A DNA stretch of 7,278 nucleotides. Source: Acidobacteriota bacterium. GTDB lineage: Bacteria > Acidobacteriota > Terriglobia > UBA7540. The notes below the pieces were generated by a model. That model was given only the letters and a program-made list of their open reading frames with translations, did no database searches and was not told the origin of the DNA. The stretch is taken from NCBI GenBank assembly GCA_021789565.1, contig JAJYJL010000385.1, positions 1-7,278 of the forward strand. Reading direction: 5' to 3'. This document shows, one piece after another, positions 6,016-7,278 of this stretch; positions within the stretch are counted from its first letter, which is position 1, and every line of letters begins with the position of its first letter. The position numbers were made by a program, and so were the translations under genes.

Positions 6016-6255
6016 ATGAATATCACATTGTCTCTTGAGGACGAGTTGGTTAAGGAAGTCCGGAAGATCGCCGTCGAGCGTGACACGACTCTCACGGGGA
6101 TGGTTCGCGCCTATCTGAAACAGGTTGCGGCCGGAAAGGCTGCCTCGGGCCGAAAGCGGCGTGAGCGCGAAGCACTCGAGCGCACGTTTCAGCAGGTTCG
6201 ATTGAAGGTTGGCAAGCGGACCTGGACGAGGGCAGACCTCCATGCCAGGCCCTGA
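6016..6255 (+). CDS. VapB-type ribbon-helix-helix antitoxin
   Basis: This 79-aa protein should neutralise the PIN toxin encoded next to it and bind operator DNA. MNITLSLEDELVKEVRKIA (residues 1-19) gives the beta-strand plus first helix of a ribbon-helix-helix (MetJ/Arc/CopG-like) fold. ERDTTLTGMVRAYLKQ (21-36) gives the second helix, with the usual T-x-T-x-x-V-R pattern. The basic middle (SGRKRREREALER) and the tail RTWTRADLHARP probably hold the toxin-binding part. ATG 6016 is chosen because the domain begins exactly there. The frame is open further upstream, but that part crosses copy B of the repeat. The gene overlaps the toxin gene by 14 nt, the usual sign of translational coupling. Autoregulation through the palindrome at 5991-6005 is inferred. 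Confidence 0.88.
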   Translation: MNITLSLEDELVKEVRKIAVERDTTLTGMVRAYLKQVAAGKAASGRKRREREALERTFQQVRLKVGKRTWTRADLHARP

Positions 6256-6667
6256 CTTTCTGGACACCAACATTCTCGTGTATGCCTACGACGCGAGCGA
6301 CCGGCGAAAACAGCGCATCGCGCGGGAGATTGTGCGCAAAGCGGTAACACGAACCGGCGATATCGTCATCTCTTCACAGGTGCTGGGCGAGTTTGCGTCC
6401 ACGCTTCTTTACAGGGTGTCCCCGCGCGTCCGCCCCGCCCGCCTGCTCGCTGTCCTGGACGCGCTCAGGCCTATTCCACTGGTGAACCTGGATGGGGACA
6501 CCATCCGCCGGGCCGTAGAAGCCTGTGCAGCCTACGGCATCCATTTTTACGATGGCATGATTGTGGCTGCGGCGGAGAGCGCAGGCTGCTCGCGCATTTG
6601 GTCGGAAGATTTGAATCCAGGCCAGCAATATTTCGGCGTGTCGATGGAAAACCCATTCCGGGACTGA
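6242..6667 (+). CDS. VapC-type PIN-domain toxin (putative ribonuclease)
   Basis: VapC toxins are Mg2+-dependent RNases that cut tRNA or rRNA and stop growth when the antitoxin is lost. The 141-aa size fits. All four expected acidic positions are visible: Asp8 in FLDTN, Glu50 in QVLGEF, Asp104 in FYDGMI and Asp123 in WSEDLNPGQ. The nuclease therefore looks intact. ATG 6242 places the domain start correctly and lies 10 nt after GAGGG. A longer TTG start at 6209 would add 11 residues of poor character. The gene overlaps the antitoxin by 14 nt. The target RNA cannot be told from sequence. Copies B and C of the dispersed repeat flank the pair, suggesting a mobile or replaceable cargo. Confidence 0.9.
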   Translation: MPGPDFLDTNILVYAYDASDRRKQRIAREIVRKAVTRTGDIVISSQVLGEFASTLLYRVSPRVRPARLLAVLDALRPIPLVNLDGDTIRRAVEACAAYGIHFYDGMIVAAAESAGCSRIWSEDLNPGQQYFGVSMENPFRD

Positions 6668-6709
6668 CAGTTTCTGAAACAAACAGGCCGGCTCCCGGGT
6701 CTTTCCGCG

Positions 6710-6820
6710 CTATTTTGGTTTTGGCGGCTTCGCAGCGATTGCTTTCCCTTGTTCCTGGACTGCTTTGATGGCCCGGATTAGCTGGGCCGAGAAAAGGGCC
6801 TTGTTCGCGGGCGCAGACAC
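6710..6820 (-). pseudogene. Possible C-terminal remnant of a protein gene cut off by repeat copy C
   Basis: Reading leftwards to a TAG at 6712-6710, the minus strand spells a tail with ordinary protein character: KALFSAQLIRAIKAVQEQG, then KAIAAKPPKPK. It is an amphipathic helix followed by a Lys/Pro-rich end. Upstream, the frame enters the conserved left flank of repeat copy C and makes no sense further. A GTG at 6820-6818 could open a 36-aa ORF, but no ribosome-binding site was seen. It may be the severed end of a gene, with a coiled-coil-like tail such as those of fibre or chaperone-type proteins, or chance. Confidence 0.25.
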
Positions 6821-6830
6821 TGATTTTTGA

Positions 6831-6962
6831 TGTCAGCGAAGCTGAGCAGGGTTGGAATGGCAGTGTGTTACAGCCGCGTTGCGCCAAGCTGCTTCAGGAT
6901 TTGCACCGGACGGCCTGGGACGACTTTCAAAATGTGCCTCTCGCTTCGCGAGCCCGCAGGTA
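6831..6962 (+). mobile_element. Dispersed 139-bp palindromic element, copy C (7-nt deletion, eroded right end)
   Basis: The left end reads TGTC directly joined to AGCGAAGCTGAGC. Against copies A and B, TGCGTTC is missing between two TC dinucleotides, which removes most of the terminal repeat. The left hairpin TCAGC-gaa-GCTGA (6833-6845) and the block GGGTTGGAATGGC remain. The right hairpin CTCGC-ttc-GCGAG (6940-6952) is intact, and the right end has drifted to CGCAGGTA (6955-6962). The 132 bp plus the 7-nt deletion gives 139 bp. Conserved flanks GGGCGCAGACA (left) and ACAAGGCA (right, to 6972) are also kept, as in copy A. Confidence 0.72.
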
Positions 6963-6972
6963 CTACAAGGCA

Positions 6973-7052
6973 TGAGCCATGCGGTGAACTGAGCATGGAG
7001 CTGGATGAATCGACGCTGGCAGGAGATCGAGCGGATCGGATCACGCCTCACC
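6973..7052. other. Spacer between repeat copy C and the convergent NRAMP gene
   Basis: This short non-coding gap lies downstream of the transporter gene. It holds a small inverted repeat, CCATGC (6977-6982) / GCATGG (6993-6998), but no T tract or convincing intrinsic terminator for the transporter transcript. Confidence 0.4.
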
Positions 7053-7278
7053 TCAGGCGGGCATGCCGTGGAAGAACTGCGAGCCCAGCAGCAGCACGGT
7101 GAGAACAATCATCACCACGCAGGTGAGCCAGGCGATGGCATTGAACGTCCGGGTGTTTTTGTAAACGCCCATCAGGTCTTCGCGGTTGGGGAGGCGCAGC
7201 ATAAAAATCAGCACAAAGGGCAGCATGATGCCATTGACGACCTGCGAAAGCAGGATGATGGGCACCTGCATCTGCTCG
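7053..7278 (-). CDS. NRAMP-family divalent metal transporter, C-terminal end only
   Basis: NRAMP (MntH-type) proteins are inner-membrane, proton-coupled importers of Mn2+, Fe2+ and similar ions, with 10-12 helices and over 400 aa. Only the last 74 residues are here, ending at TGA (7055-7053). The segment PIILLSQVVNGIMLPFVLIF matches a late helix of the family, where QVVNGxLLP is a conserved signature. A hydrophilic link, NREDLMGVYKNTRTFN, follows, and then a final helix, AIAWLTCVVMIVLTVLLL. The metal-binding motifs in helices 1 and 6 lie outside the window, so the ion cannot be judged. The gene converges on the toxin-antitoxin region, with repeat copy C between. Confidence 0.85.
   Translation of the reverse strand, partial: EQMQVPIILLSQVVNGIMLPFVLIFMLRLPNREDLMGVYKNTRTFNAIAWLTCVVMIVLTVLLLGSQFFHGMPA

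Noticed and set aside
6209..6241. Longer toxin start at TTG 6209
   Set aside because: It would add 11 residues before the PIN domain start and lengthen the overlap with the antitoxin. ATG 6242 has a usable SD and fits the family start.
4905..6962. The dispersed repeats as integron attC sites
   Set aside because: The RYYYAAC and GTTRRRY core sites are absent at the ends, and no integrase gene is present. The resemblance is limited to spacing and orientation.
4905..6962. CRISPR array
   Set aside because: Only three copies of about 139 bp exist, separated by whole genes. There are no short regular spacers.

Overview
The window looks like chromosome from a moderately GC-rich, free-living Gram-negative bacterium. 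My best guess is Acidobacteriota. This rests on the tig-clpP-clpX order, the style of the Tat-exported GH27 enzyme with its N-terminal beta-domain, and the density of extragenic palindromes. It is an inference from gene character, because no rRNA or other phylogenetic marker is present.

Layout. Positions 1-2592 (minus strand) hold a protein-quality-control operon: tig (trigger factor), clpP and the first half of clpX, with 15-nt gaps between genes. It is driven by a near-consensus sigma70 promoter at 2709-2736 (TTGACA-N16-TATACT), and its mRNA would begin with a strong hairpin. Positions 2737-3176 are non-coding and hold two palindromic structures. One (2955-3017) is a two-hairpin composite repeat. 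Positions 3177-4736 (plus strand) encode a Tat-exported GH27 glycosidase, probably an alpha-galactosidase, with an extra N-terminal beta-domain. Positions 4737-7052 are a repeat-rich accessory stretch carrying an uncharacterised 155-aa protein (5148-5615) and a complete VapBC-type toxin-antitoxin pair (6016-6667). Positions 7053-7278 (minus strand) are the C-terminal end of an NRAMP-type metal transporter.

The most distinctive thing is a dispersed repeat present three times, in the same orientation, at 4905-5042, 5703-5951 and 6831-6962. Its inferred intact length is about 139 bp. It has 8-bp terminal inverted repeats (TGTCTGCG / CGCAGACA). Just inside each end is a mini-hairpin that contains GCGAAGC when read inward. 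The middle copy carries a 95-bp second palindromic element, bordered by a 15-bp near-perfect duplication of the terminal hairpin. The third copy has lost 7 nt between two TC dinucleotides. The copies bracket the 155-aa gene and the toxin-antitoxin pair, giving a repeat-gene-repeat-TA-repeat pattern. This resembles REPIN/BIME or MITE elements, but no transposase is in the window.

The genes fall into separate jobs: cytoplasmic folding and proteolysis (Tig, ClpXP), extracytoplasmic sugar removal (GH27), plasmid- or stress-type accessory function (VapBC), and metal uptake (NRAMP). I see no single new multi-gene system. The candidate novelties are the nested repeat family, the apparently leaderless toxin-antitoxin transcript with an operator inside its promoter, and the orphan 155-aa protein.
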